From H111-94 sp034436045 (GTDB lineage Bacteria; Chloroflexota; Ktedonobacteria; Ktedonobacterales; Ktedonobacteraceae), in the NCBI GenBank assembly GCA_034436045.1, contig DAOTVZ010000205.1, positions 13,979 through 77,978 on the forward strand: DNA of 64,000 bases. Direction: 5' to 3'. Below the pieces are notes generated by a model. That model made no database searches. It worked only from the letters and a program-made list of their open reading frames with translations, and was not told the DNA's origin. Position 1 is the first letter of the stretch. Each line of letters opens with the position of its first letter. A program made the position numbers and the translations under genes. Positions 18,747-26,563 of this stretch are shown one piece after another.

Positions 18747-19133
18747 ATGCAACGACAAAATATCGCCAGCGGCGCACCGTGGGAGTCTGTGGTGGGTTAT
18801 TCGCGCGCCGTGCGCATCGGCAACACTATTCATGTCTCCGGCACAACTGCGCTCGATGAGCAAGGCAACATTGTAGGCATCGGCGACCCCTATCTGCAAA
18901 CTGTCCAGACCATCAGAAATATCGAACGCGCTCTCATGCAGGCCGGAGCCAGCCTGAACAACGTGGTGCGCACACGCATCTATGTCACCAATATCTACGA
19001 TTGGGAACTGGTGGGTAAGGCACACGGCGAGTTCTTCCAGTCCATTCGCCCCGCCACAACCATGGTGCAGGTCAGCCGTCTCATCCAGGCCGAAATGCTG
19101 GTTGAGATAGAAGCGGATGCCATTGTGGAATAA
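18747..19133 (+). CDS. RidA family enamine/imine deaminase
   Basis: 128 residues, the full family length. RidA enzymes hydrolyse reactive enamines and imines such as 2-aminoacrylate made by PLP enzymes. Seen: SRAVRIGNTIHVSGTTALDEQG, the NVVRTRIYVTNI strand, and RPATTMVQVSRL holding the conserved Arg that binds the substrate carboxylate. A trimeric cytosolic enzyme is expected. The RBS GAGGAGAAGGAA lies in the 13-base gap after the TPR gene, so the two are likely co-transcribed. Confidence 0.9.
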   Translation: MQRQNIASGAPWESVVGYSRAVRIGNTIHVSGTTALDEQGNIVGIGDPYLQTVQTIRNIERALMQAGASLNNVVRTRIYVTNIYDWELVGKAHGEFFQSIRPATTMVQVSRLIQAEMLVEIEADAIVE

Positions 19134-19208
19134 TCGCTAGAGATATACTATCATTGGAGCAGATAGCGTTCTTCAATGGTAGTTTTTCCCAGGAAAGCAG
19201 GCTTCGCA

Positions 19209-19811
19209 ATGACCACCACTTCAGATCGTCTCGATGCCGTACAGCGCGCCGATCATGTCCCCGGCCCTCGCCAGGGCGCATGGACTTATGCCCACTATGC
19301 AGCACTACCATCCGATGGACAACGCTACGAACTTCTCGATGGAGTGTTGTATATGGCACCTGCACCCAATCTCTGGCACCAGGACATTGTCGGAACGATA
19401 TACGTCTATCTCTACAATCATGTCAAATTAACCGGACTCGGCATGGTATACGTTGCCCCGGTTGATGTCGAACTCGCGCCGCAAACGGTTGTTCAGCCGG
19501 ATGTGGTCGTTGTGCGGCGGGATCACACCGCCATCCTGCATCCCACACGCATCATCGGCACCCCCGATCTGGTGGTCGAGGTGGCCTCACCCGTAACGGA
19601 GAAATACGACCGCCAGCGCAAGCGTAACGCCTATGCGCGCGCCGCTATCCCCGAATACTGGCTGGTCGATCCGGTCAACTACACGCTGGAAATCCTGGTG
19701 CTTGAGAGCAGACAATATCACTCAACCGGCCCGCAGACAGGCCATGTACCCATTCAATCTACCATTGTATCCGCGATGGCCGACGTCTTCATCGAACAGC
19801 TTTTCGTATAA
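19209..19811 (+). CDS. Uma2 family PD-(D/E)XK endonuclease-like protein
   Basis: 200 residues from ATG 19209. Restriction-endonuclease-like core: RYELLDGVLYM, VQPDVVVV (the PD motif), DLVVEVASP (the catalytic Glu) and KRNAYARAAIPEYWLVDP with the Lys/Tyr region. Uma2 proteins are abundant, often in many copies, in cyanobacteria and Chloroflexota; their role is unsettled. An AGGAAAGCAGG stretch precedes ATG 19209, which is better than the longer form from 19176. No partner toxin/antitoxin gene is adjacent. Confidence 0.85.
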   Translation: MTTTSDRLDAVQRADHVPGPRQGAWTYAHYAALPSDGQRYELLDGVLYMAPAPNLWHQDIVGTIYVYLYNHVKLTGLGMVYVAPVDVELAPQTVVQPDVVVVRRDHTAILHPTRIIGTPDLVVEVASPVTEKYDRQRKRNAYARAAIPEYWLVDPVNYTLEILVLESRQYHSTGPQTGHVPIQSTIVSAMADVFIEQLFV

Positions 19812-19924
19812 GAAACTCTTAGCTGCTATCAAAGTCGAAGAAGGTATGTAACGCTTCTGGACAGAGCGCCTCTCCCCGTTCTGGCAAGGTCAGAACAGGC
19901 AAGCGGTCTGGATGAAGGAAGAAC

Positions 19925-19945
19925 CCCCCGCTGATGACGCGGGGG
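19925..19945. repeat. GC hairpin resembling an IS200/IS605 end
   Basis: CCCCCGC, a 7-base loop and GCGGGGG, followed by agtgtcaac. This arrangement resembles the subterminal hairpin and tail found at the right end of IS605-type elements and the 3' end of TnpB guide RNA. No tnpA or tnpB is present, so at most it is a remnant. Confidence 0.3.
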
Positions 19946-20008
19946 AGTGTCAACATGCCCGTAAGCACCCGAAGCGGATTGACGCTGCACGCGGATGAGA
20001 AGCTTCCA

Positions 20009-20335
20009 TTAGCGAGGGCCTGGGTTAGACATGCCAATGCCTAGTTGATTGCGGCAGCAGACCAGCGGATGGGAGTAGTCTTTAAAACGCCTGGAGATTT
20101 GTCCCACGGCGGATACCTCCGTGCTTCTCACCGGTGTCGCCTCCTCCAACTCCTCCGGGACGATACTCAAGGCGGGTGACAGGACTATTTCGGAGACAGA
20201 CGCTTTCAACACGCGCACTGGCTCAGGTGTACTGGCGAGAGAGGTATGCTGGAGTAGTTCCCGTCTCAGCACCTCATTATCTCTTTTTAAGAGCGGATAA
20301 CGGTCTATCGGCTCCGGTGCGTTTTGTAAGTTCAT
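20009..20335 (-). CDS. Small protein of unknown function
   Basis: 108 residues from ATG 20335, chosen because AAGGAG stands five bases upstream. The sequence begins MNLQNAPEPIDRYPLLKRDN, continues as a helical charged stretch (EVLRRELLQH), then a Val/Glu/Pro-rich middle, and ends with HPLVCCRNQLGIGMSNPGPR. No membrane span or signal peptide is seen. I recognise no family. The two adjacent cysteines near the C-terminus are notable. The neighbouring DNA at 19925 looks like an IS end, so the last residues may derive from inserted sequence (inference). Confidence 0.5.
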   Translation of the reverse strand: MNLQNAPEPIDRYPLLKRDNEVLRRELLQHTSLASTPEPVRVLKASVSEIVLSPALSIVPEELEEATPVRSTEVSAVGQISRRFKDYSHPLVCCRNQLGIGMSNPGPR

Positions 20336-20703
20336 AGAACACTCCTTTATCGGCAAGACCCGACGAATTGCGGATAACGCCGCACACAACATCACACATT
20401 ATATACTGACACAGGCTAAAATAGCTACCTGGATATCTCTCCCGCCAGGGACACGTTGGAGACAGCCAGAATGTGACAGCTCTCTATACAAAAGTACCTT
20501 CCTGGCATCTATGATGGACAGAAATGCGTACAATTGTTAGTATGTAGTAGGTTTTTTCATGACCAGGGTATCTTCTAAGCAGTCGGAAACCCCCTACATC
20601 AATAATAGACAATCTTACGCATATATAATTGATTCAGTAGTTATGTTTTTATCACAGCAGGTGAAAGCACTACTGCCTGCTGAAGAGTGTATGGGAGCAG
20701 AAC
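20336..20703. other. Intergenic region before the HD-GYP gene
   Basis: About 370 bases, AT-rich in 20540-20660. It must hold divergent promoters for the small protein (minus) and the HD-GYP gene (plus). No clear hairpin or operator is seen. Confidence 0.4.
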
Positions 20704-21369
20704 GTGGTGGGAATAGCGCAGACCGAACGAGAGCAGGAAACAAAAAGAGTTCTGCTCTCTCTGGCCCACAGTATCCAGGAGCGTGATATTGTGACCTACG
20801 AGCATTCACGTCGGGTCGCAACCTACGTGCAGAGGTTGGCACGCTATATAGGATGGAGTCGGCAGGATGCTCGCAATCTCGCGTTGGCGGCGTTGGTACA
20901 CGATCTCGGTAAAACCTGGATTACTAATGACATTCTCAATAAATCGGCAGCCCTCTCCAATGAAGAACGGCGCAAAATGGAGCGCCATCCGGTGATTGGT
21001 GCAACCATACTGATTGGTTACGAGATTGCTCCCTTTTATGTGGAAGCCGTCCTCTATCATCATGAAGCCTGGGATGGCCATGGCTATCCTGCCGGGTTAA
21101 GTGGCGAAAATATCCCGGTGAGCGCGCGTCTGCTGGCCATTGTGGATGTCTATGACGTACTCACGTCGCAACGCCCATATAAGAGACCATTGACCACAGA
21201 GGATGCACGCAAGCGCATGTTGCAAGGCTCAGCAACCAGTTTTGATCCTGAATTGCTGCATGCCTTCCTGTGCCTCCTCGATCAAATGCCCAACTTTACG
21301 CTGCCGCAGCATGTTTGTGGCCTACCACATCAACCCGGTGAACCCATGTCACCGATCATCGACCTTTAA
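20704..21369 (+). CDS. HD-GYP domain phosphohydrolase
   Basis: 221 residues, essentially one HD-GYP domain: HSRRVATYVQRLARYIGW, HDLGK (the HD pair), HHEAWDGHGYPAGLSGENIP (the HHExxDGxGYP motif) and the RLLAIVDVYDVLTSQRPYK helix. Such enzymes break cyclic di-GMP or related dinucleotides. No REC or sensor domain is attached, so regulation must come from a partner. The start is GTG 20704 with GGGAG upstream. It is a stand-alone gene near the exopolysaccharide cluster; a link to cyclic-di-GMP control of that cluster is only inference. Confidence 0.9.
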   Translation: MVGIAQTEREQETKRVLLSLAHSIQERDIVTYEHSRRVATYVQRLARYIGWSRQDARNLALAALVHDLGKTWITNDILNKSAALSNEERRKMERHPVIGATILIGYEIAPFYVEAVLYHHEAWDGHGYPAGLSGENIPVSARLLAIVDVYDVLTSQRPYKRPLTTEDARKRMLQGSATSFDPELLHAFLCLLDQMPNFTLPQHVCGLPHQPGEPMSPIIDL

Positions 21370-21444
21370 ACCGTTACAGAGCATTGTAACGTCCAAAGCC
21401 CGTAATTGGCTAAAAATTCCGTAAGGACGTGATCAGTCATGTCC

Positions 21445-22350
21445 CTACGGAATGATGCTTTCGTTGATTAATCCCCACTTAGCGAGCAAATGCTGGTAGG
21501 TTCCATCGGCTTCGAGGGCCTGAAAGACCCGCTGCAGAGCACGCCTCATCGGCACATCGCCCTTACGTACTGCGATACCCTCGGTATCCCAGTTCACAAT
21601 GCTGCCACAAGGGGCCAGTTGTTGAGGGTAGAGCTTGAGAAAATAATCGCTGACCGGTGCATCCTGGTAGGTAGCGACCACCTGACCCGTGAGCAACAGT
21701 TGGATCACCGCGTTCTGGTCACTCAGAACCACGAGATGAATGGCCGGTTTATGTGCCGCGACACAGGCCGTGCTTGCAATATGCAGGTCTGCCTGTTCGA
21801 CTGTGCCTTCTACTACCGCTGCGCTCTGTCCACACAGGTCAGTCAGAGCCTGAATGTGGAGTGGATTGCCTTTGCGCACCAGGAGCAACTCACCGGAACG
21901 CAAATAGGGAATAAAGTCGGCCATTTGCTCGCGTTCAGGCGTAATGCCGATAGCCGAGATAGCGACGTCAAACTCGTGTTCTTGCAGCCCGGACAGCAAG
22001 GTACTGAAGTCGCTTGAGACGATTTGCCTTTTCAAACCCAGGCGTTGTGCCATTGCCGTAATCAGGTCAATGTCGAATCCCACTGTTTGACGAGTGGTAG
22101 AGTCAACGAACTCCTGCGGCATATACGTGGTATCACTACCGATGGTCAATGTGCCCGCCGTAACCAGATCAGAGGTCGGGATCGACGGGACACTGACGCT
22201 GGAAGTAGTAGCATGTGTGTAGAGGATTTGCGATGACACGCTACCTCCACAAGCAGTGAACAACAGAACACAACAGAAAAAACCCGTCAACAGCGTTGGC
22301 GAGAGAGAGAAGACACGTCTGGGGGATGCAAAGGGGAATAAGGGAAACAT
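21445..22350 (-). CDS. ABC transporter substrate-binding lipoprotein, amino-acid type (SBP family 3)
   Basis: 301 residues from ATG 22350 (AGGAG 8 bases upstream). A signal peptide ends in lipobox FTAC-GG. It is followed by the family-3 solute-binding fold: LTIGSDTTYMPQEFVDSTTRQTVGFDIDLITAMAQRLG, FDVAISAIGITPEREQMADFIPYL, GNPLHIQALTDLCGQSAAVVEGT and the C-terminal helix LLAKWGLIN. It binds a polar amino acid or similar small molecule for import. No permease or ATPase gene is adjacent, so it is an orphan that pairs with a transporter elsewhere or acts as a sensor. Confidence 0.88.
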   Translation of the reverse strand: MFPLFPFASPRRVFSLSPTLLTGFFCCVLLFTACGGSVSSQILYTHATTSSVSVPSIPTSDLVTAGTLTIGSDTTYMPQEFVDSTTRQTVGFDIDLITAMAQRLGLKRQIVSSDFSTLLSGLQEHEFDVAISAIGITPEREQMADFIPYLRSGELLLVRKGNPLHIQALTDLCGQSAAVVEGTVEQADLHIASTACVAAHKPAIHLVVLSDQNAVIQLLLTGQVVATYQDAPVSDYFLKLYPQQLAPCGSIVNWDTEGIAVRKGDVPMRRALQRVFQALEADGTYQHLLAKWGLINESIIP

Positions 22351-22693
22351 AACGTGCAATCTCCTATGGAATGTGCGCATAACTCTATGTAAACTACGCT
22401 GTTGGGAACGTGCGATATCACATTGTCAGGCACATGTTGCTACGAGCTTCTTAACAAATTTGTGATTTTGTAGCAAAAAGGGTGGAATTTTGTTCTCCTG
22501 CATGGTATCGTGTGTTACACTATCAAGGGAGACAAAAATCTGGGACGCAGTGTTGCGTTCTATAACTTTTATCCATCACGCACCGTCACTTATTACGTAG
22601 TAACCTCCCGCGAAAGGGAGCGTAACAGAGTAGTTTCGACTGCCTGTAACAGAGTAGTTTCAACTGTCTATCGATGGGCTTGGAGGGTCTACA
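22351..22693. other. Intergenic region with a 24-bp direct repeat
   Basis: 343 bases between divergent genes. Two tandem 24-base copies, 22622-22645 and 22646-22669, share gtaacagagtagtttc and differ at two positions. They lie just upstream of the debranching-enzyme start, where a regulator site could act. An AT-rich tract lies at 22440-22500. Confidence 0.5.
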
Positions 22694-25123
22694 ATGACCA
22701 TTGCATATGACCGTAGCGTGTGCTGTGACCTGAATGAGACCACAATGCGTGAATGGCTCATTACCAATGGCATGGGCGGATACGCGGCGGGAACGATAGC
22801 AGGCATGCTCACCCGCGTGGAACATGGCCTGCTGGTGGTTCCATTCGAAGATACCATTACCCCGCATCTTCTCTTTGCAAAGATCGACGAAGAGGTCATT
22901 TTCGACGAGCGCACCTATGCCCTGGGCACAAACGAGTATCAAGACGGCACGCTGAATCCGGTCGGCTTTGTCCACCTGGAAGCTTTTCGCCTGGAAGAAG
23001 GGTTTCCGGTCTTTACTTACCGTATCGGCGGCCTACATGGCATCATGCTGGAAAAGCGCATCTGGATGCCCCAGGGCCACCATACTACCTGTATCCAATA
23101 CCGCGTACTGCGCAATCAGAAACCAGAACAGAATCTGGTGCGCATTAATGAGTCCAGATTTAGTACTGACCATGGGCGCTATCATCACTTTGCCGAGGCA
23201 ACTCAACATGCCCTGACGCTGACCCTGTTACCACTCGCCGCCTACCGACCACATCAAGCGCTCCAACATGGTCGCCAGGACTGGCATTTCCAGGTACAAG
23301 CGCTACCCACACGCGGCGAAGACGAGTATACTCCAGCCAGTACCACGCATTTCGCGCAACCGGGCGTGGTCGGCTGCACCATTCGCGCCACCGAAAATGC
23401 CCATCCTTATCACCTACTGGCCATCGCCCATCCCGATAGTCAGCTCACGTTTATTCCTACCAACGTCTGGTACTGGCACTTCCTACATCGCCGTGACGCC
23501 GAGGCCGGACGTGCCGCCATCGACGATCTCTATCTCCCCGGCGTTGTACGTGCTACCCTCTGGCCCGACGAGGACACTACTCTGAGCATCATTTTAACCA
23601 CCGAAGATATCGCGGAACAGCCTCTGCGCCCACAGCAACTCAACAAGCTGTATGAACGTACAGTCGAGGAGATGCACCAGATCGTCCTACACGGGCAAGC
23701 ATCGCAACGTTTCTTCGGCGAAACCGGCGAAGCCGCTCAGGCCTATCCACTAGCGCCATTGACTATCGCTCATAACGATGGCCATGACGATGCCTATCAG
23801 CAAGGACAGGAGCTACGCCGCTTCTTGCTTCAAGCCGCCTACCGCTTTCAGGCCAATCTTCGCCTGCCTGCAGAACAGGAGCAGAACCTGCCCTTCTACG
23901 CTGAAAAGCCCTATCTCCTGCCTGTCGTCGTGGCAGACTTCTACGCGCAAGAACTGCGCACGCGCGATATCTTGATTGCTCTGCCCGGCCTGCTGCTTAC
24001 GACGCGCCGTTTCGAGATGGCACGCCGTCTCTTGCATGAACTGGCCCACCATTTTTACCAGGGTATGCTACCGGATTACTGGCCCATCACCCAAGACAAA
24101 CTCACACCGACCAGCTACACCGGTGTAGATACCAGCCTCTGGTTCTTCCGCGCGCTGGATGCCTATCTCCAGGCTACCCGCGACTATGAACTGCTGGACG
24201 AACTCTACCACCGACTCACAGAGAGTATCAACTGGTATGTGCAAGGGAATGACGCCGGCGTGAGCGTCGATCCTCGTGACGGCCTGCTGCGCACGCGAAC
24301 CAATGGACACGTTCTCACCTGGATGAACGCGCGCGTTGACGGCCTGCCCGTCACCCCCCGCTATGGTAAGGCGGTTGAGGTCAATGCCCTCTGGTATAAC
24401 GCGCTCAGTCTGTTGGAAGAGTGGTCGCGCCACCGCCCCCACCAACGATGGCCCGGCTCGCTGCCCATCTACTACCAGGAACTGCTTGCCCTCTGCCATC
24501 AGCGCTTCCGCCAACGCTTCTGGTATGCCGACAGCGGCTATCTCTACGATGTCGTGGATGGACCAGAAGGTGATGATCACCGCATTCGCCCCAACCAGCT
24601 TTTTGCCATCACCCTGCGCCGCTCCCTACTGGACGAGACACAGCAAACCAGCATCCTGGACACAATCACACGCACTTTGCTGACACCCTATGGCCTGCGC
24701 ACGCTCGCTCCTGAAGAGCAAGGCTATCGAGGACACCTCGGCACTCACCAGGACGAACAATTACGCGCACTGCATCAAGGTAGCACGTGGCACTGGCTCC
24801 TGAGTACCTACGTTGAGGCTTTGCTCACCACCAACGGCCTGGGGTACACATCTCGTCCACAGCATCCAGCAGAAAAACTGGTATACGAATACGTCTGGCG
24901 CAAAAGCGTGCAGTTGCTAACACCCCTACGCAAGCTCTTCTACCAGGGCCTGCAAGGCATGATTGGAGAGGTCTGCGACGGCGATGCACCCTATCAAGGG
25001 GAATATTACCTCGCCTCCGTCCTCTGCACAGGTGAGTTGTTGCGCATCTATGATCGCCTCAGCAGTATGCAGATAACCAGCATTGGCGAAGATACCGCTA
25101 TTGCCAGTTTTACTCACCATTAA
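22694..25123 (+). CDS. Glycogen debranching enzyme, archaeal-type amylo-alpha-1,6-glucosidase
   Basis: 809 residues. The N-terminal GDE_N domain (MREWLITNGMGGYAAGTIAGMLTRVEHGLLV) is followed by the C-terminal (alpha/alpha)6 glucosidase domain of the GH133 type (SYTGVDTSLWFFRALDAYLQAT, GLLRTRTNGHVLTWMNARVDG, GKAVEVNALWYNAL, RGHLGTHQDEQLRALHQGSTW). It hydrolyses the alpha-1,6 branches of glycogen or related glucans in the cytosol. It is somewhat longer than the common 650-720-residue members, mainly in the middle. It is a single gene; its 3' end leads directly into the DnaA-box region. No other glycogen gene is in the window. Confidence 0.9.
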   Translation: MTIAYDRSVCCDLNETTMREWLITNGMGGYAAGTIAGMLTRVEHGLLVVPFEDTITPHLLFAKIDEEVIFDERTYALGTNEYQDGTLNPVGFVHLEAFRLEEGFPVFTYRIGGLHGIMLEKRIWMPQGHHTTCIQYRVLRNQKPEQNLVRINESRFSTDHGRYHHFAEATQHALTLTLLPLAAYRPHQALQHGRQDWHFQVQALPTRGEDEYTPASTTHFAQPGVVGCTIRATENAHPYHLLAIAHPDSQLTFIPTNVWYWHFLHRRDAEAGRAAIDDLYLPGVVRATLWPDEDTTLSIILTTEDIAEQPLRPQQLNKLYERTVEEMHQIVLHGQASQRFFGETGEAAQAYPLAPLTIAHNDGHDDAYQQGQELRRFLLQAAYRFQANLRLPAEQEQNLPFYAEKPYLLPVVVADFYAQELRTRDILIALPGLLLTTRRFEMARRLLHELAHHFYQGMLPDYWPITQDKLTPTSYTGVDTSLWFFRALDAYLQATRDYELLDELYHRLTESINWYVQGNDAGVSVDPRDGLLRTRTNGHVLTWMNARVDGLPVTPRYGKAVEVNALWYNALSLLEEWSRHRPHQRWPGSLPIYYQELLALCHQRFRQRFWYADSGYLYDVVDGPEGDDHRIRPNQLFAITLRRSLLDETQQTSILDTITRTLLTPYGLRTLAPEEQGYRGHLGTHQDEQLRALHQGSTWHWLLSTYVEALLTTNGLGYTSRPQHPAEKLVYEYVWRKSVQLLTPLRKLFYQGLQGMIGEVCDGDAPYQGEYYLASVLCTGELLRIYDRLSSMQITSIGEDTAIASFTHH

Positions 25124-25231
25124 TGATGTACAGTGTCTCTTGTGTTTTAGAGAATAAAGAACGAAAAAGATATGTCACAACGCTCATTATTCTCTGGTTA
25201 GTTTTAAAAGTTTTACACATTCTTCTTACAC

Positions 25232-26246
25232 TTATCCACAGTGATTGTGGATAAGTGGCGACCAGGGCTTGATACCCACGAGAGAACACCAGGAAGTACA
25301 GGGCGACCAGCAGGGTCGCCCTTGTCATATTACGGCGAGGTTAGACGACGCTGGCCGCCACCCTGGGAATACTGACTATTCTGACTATTTTTTCATGCTC
25401 CACACTTATCCACAAATGGGGTGGATAACTTTTCCACATTATCCACACTCACCAGATCGATAGCCGAGTTATCCACAAAGCGGTGGATAACTTTTCCACA
25501 TTTTATCCACCTATCCACAACCTCTATCATGGTACACAAGAGTTTCCACAAAGCGGTGGATAACTTTTCCACATTATCCACATTCAGCGCAACCTATACA
25601 AAGATTATCCACAATGATTGTGGATAAGTTTTCCACATTATCCACAAGATGCGGATTTTTCCGCAGCCGGGCACATCCTGCAAAGTCTTAGAGAAGACAA
25701 AAAAGCGTATAACACCGTCTGCTTCTGTGGATAACTTCTTCGAACTGTTTTCATACTTTTCATCATTATCCTGTATTCATGAATAAATATTCATAAATAC
25801 AGAGGGGAGAAATGCGTACCTCAGACTTATCCCCAATGCCTGTGGATAAGTTTTCCACAGTAACAAGCCTGGCGTGTCCGGTGGGGATAGCGGTGGATAA
25901 GTAGTGGATAAATACCCGTATTTGCCCCTATTGCTGTGGATAAGTTTTCCACAGAGGATCAAAAATGACCGGGATGACTGCGAGTTTTCCCCACCATTAT
26001 CCACCATTATCCCTTACTTATCCACACCGATAACGCTCTTCCGTCGCTGTGGATAAGTTTTCCACAGGCAATAAACGAGCCTGTAGAGCCATTTTAGGAT
26101 ACTTACAAGTTGTCATTACAAGGCGGCCTTTGTAACTTATCCACTTATCCACCGTCCCTACTACTGCTGTTATATATAAGTAATTAAGAATCTATATAGT
26201 AGTAATTAGGGACGGTGGATAAGTGGATAAGTTACAAAGGCCGCCT
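25232..26246. other. Candidate chromosomal origin (oriC): dense DnaA-box cluster
   Basis: A noncoding kilobase with 14 exact TTATCCACA boxes. Plus strand: 25232, 25406, 25439, 25469, 25574, 25605, 25638, 26018. Minus strand: 25246, 25619, 25726, 25841, 25935, 26048. About twenty more differ by one base (GGTGGATAA, AGTGGATAA, TTTTCCACA, TTATCCACC). Seven pairs form a 19-base near-palindrome of the type TGTGGATAAGTTTTCCACA, at 25420, 25482, 25555, 25619, 25841, 25935 and 26048. AT-rich candidates for unwinding are 25755-25800 and the loop at 26161-26206. dnaG lies downstream, and seven parS sites follow within 8-17 kb. dnaA and dnaN are absent here. The alternative is a DnaA-titration locus. 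Confidence 0.78.
26121..26246. repeat. 40-bp perfect inverted repeat with AT-rich loop at the right edge of the DnaA-box region
   Basis: Arms 26121-26160 and 26207-26246 are exact reverse complements. Each contains two near-DnaA boxes back to back. The 46-base loop is almost only A and T (tatatataagtaattaag). The whole could extrude as a cruciform or serve as the DNA unwinding element. Confidence 0.7.
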
Positions 26247-26369
26247 GAGATAGATAGCCTGATCACCACCACCTGAGGTTTTCAAGGAGCATCGCCAGGT
26301 GTAGAGGTGTTCTTTGAGATGCAAGGGCAGCAGTCTCAGGCAGTGCCTATCAGGCACTGCTTGTTTTCT
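26247..26369 (+). terminator. Hairpin-rich segment ending in an intrinsic terminator upstream of dnaG
   Basis: The terminator stem GCAGTGCCT-atc-AGGCACTGC (26340-26360) has tail ttgttttct. Just before it, 26262-26312 folds into a second hairpin (CACCTG pairs with CAGGTG) with an internal GAGG/GGAGCA loop. No coding frame ends here, so this is either the end of a small RNA read from the origin region or a leader/attenuator for dnaG. Confidence 0.5.
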
Positions 26370-26563
26370 GGTAAAGAATTGTTAAGAATTGGAACATTTT
26401 TACGTCTATATACGTTAGACCCGTTGAAACAATACAACAAGACGGCGGTAAACGTAATATACTTTTGGGGGATAGGGGTACGACTTTTGTATCCACAACT
26501 CGTTATATGTGTAAGACGTCAGTAAAGACAACGGTAACAAACGTGCGCTCAGCGAGGTAAGGC

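Noticed and set aside
19819..20037. 72-residue minus-strand ORF after Uma2
   Set aside because: It needs a TTG start without an RBS and covers the GC hairpin; more likely noncoding IS-end DNA.
20559..20786. 75-residue ORF before the HD-GYP gene
   Set aside because: No RBS, and it overlaps the supported HD-GYP start.
26307..26525. 72-residue ORF upstream of dnaG
   Set aside because: No RBS, it crosses the terminator hairpin at 26340, and its composition is not protein-like.
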